From: CAZMCT01 sp964564785
Lineage (GTDB): Bacteria; Planctomycetota; Phycisphaerae; UBA1845; Fen-1342
NCBI GenBank assembly: GCA_964564785.1
Contig: CAZMCT010000108.1
Location: 1 to 14,280, forward strand
Length of the DNA: 14,280 bases
Direction: 5' to 3'
Shown piece after piece: positions 14,164-14,280 of the stretch. Numbering within the stretch: the stretch's first letter is position 1; each line of letters begins with the position of its first letter. Under the pieces are notes generated by a model. That model was not told the origin of the DNA. It did not search any database and saw nothing but the letters and a program-made list of their open reading frames with translations. The position numbers and the translations under genes are program-made.

Positions 14164-14280
14164 CTACCCGCGGGCCACCCATTTCTGAAGATCGTAAATC
14201 GGCGGCGACCGGCTCGCCAGTGGCCGGAAACGCAGGCCCGGCGGCCCCGGCGGGGCGGAGCCGAGGTCGCGGGGCCGCAC
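14164..14280 (-). CDS. C-terminal end of an upstream gene (partial)
   Basis: One minus-strand frame from the right edge runs 38 codons to a TAG at 14166-14164. It begins Pro/Gly-rich and ends with a natural-looking tail, RSPPIYDLQKWVARG. The other two minus frames also stay open here and continue past 14164, so the choice rests on composition and on the stop lying just ahead of the SDR gene's candidate promoter. The family is unknown. Confidence 0.4.
   Translation of the reverse strand: MRPRDLGSAPPGPPGLRFRPLASRSPPIYDLQKWVARG

Noticed and set aside
1..14280. CRISPR arrays, insertion sequences, phage genes, att-type duplications of the tRNA 3' end
   Set aside because: Looked for by eye; no regularly spaced direct repeats, transposase motifs or second copy of the tRNA end were seen.

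Overview
The window is GC-rich bacterial DNA with densely packed genes on both strands. It looks like a Planctomycetota genome, probably of the Phycisphaerae type. The pointers are a secreted protein with a C-terminal type I dockerin-like pair of the GDLNC-x-G...DINPF style, a stand-alone GspG-like pseudopilin, a large AsmA-like protein, and TTG or GTG starts at some genes. This placement comes from family style only; there is no rRNA or marker gene to confirm it.

Left part (1-2501, minus strand): dihydroorotase (pyrC), then 53 bp downstream an ECF sigma factor with a TTG start, then an overlapping single-pass membrane protein that is probably its anti-sigma partner, then the signal-peptide start of a gene cut by the window edge. 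The pyrC start faces a plus-strand homocysteine S-methyltransferase gene across a 163-bp divergent region. That region holds a perfect 13-bp dyad overlapping both candidate -10 boxes.

Middle part (2665-8442): the methyltransferase gene is followed, in the same frame after its stop codon, by an orphan half-dockerin coding motif. Next comes a 1173-residue AsmA-like membrane-anchored protein that seems to start on a leaderless message. Convergent to it is a secreted thioredoxin-fold protein with WCGPC and a complete dockerin-like pair.

Right-middle part (8534-11366, minus strand): a GspG-like pseudopilin, tRNA-Lys(TTT), and a 488-residue secreted protein that I read as repeated beta-rich modules, one of them FlgT-C-like. 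Promoter-like sequences precede several of these genes. A 788-bp stretch without a convincing gene follows. It contains a perfect 9-bp hairpin and a strong sigma-70-type promoter that would give a 230-nt leader to the next gene.

Right part (11890-14280): a PHP-family metallohydrolase on plus, convergent with an extended SDR / thioester-reductase-like NAD(P)-binding protein on minus, then the probable C-terminal end of another minus-strand gene at the edge. No mobile element, CRISPR array or phage gene is visible. Functionally this is mostly housekeeping (pyrimidine synthesis, methyl transfer, tRNA) mixed with envelope and secretion genes. The less ordinary signals are the orphan dockerin motif, the Trx-dockerin fusion, the modular secreted protein, the PHP protein with a changed metal ligand, and the structured leader.
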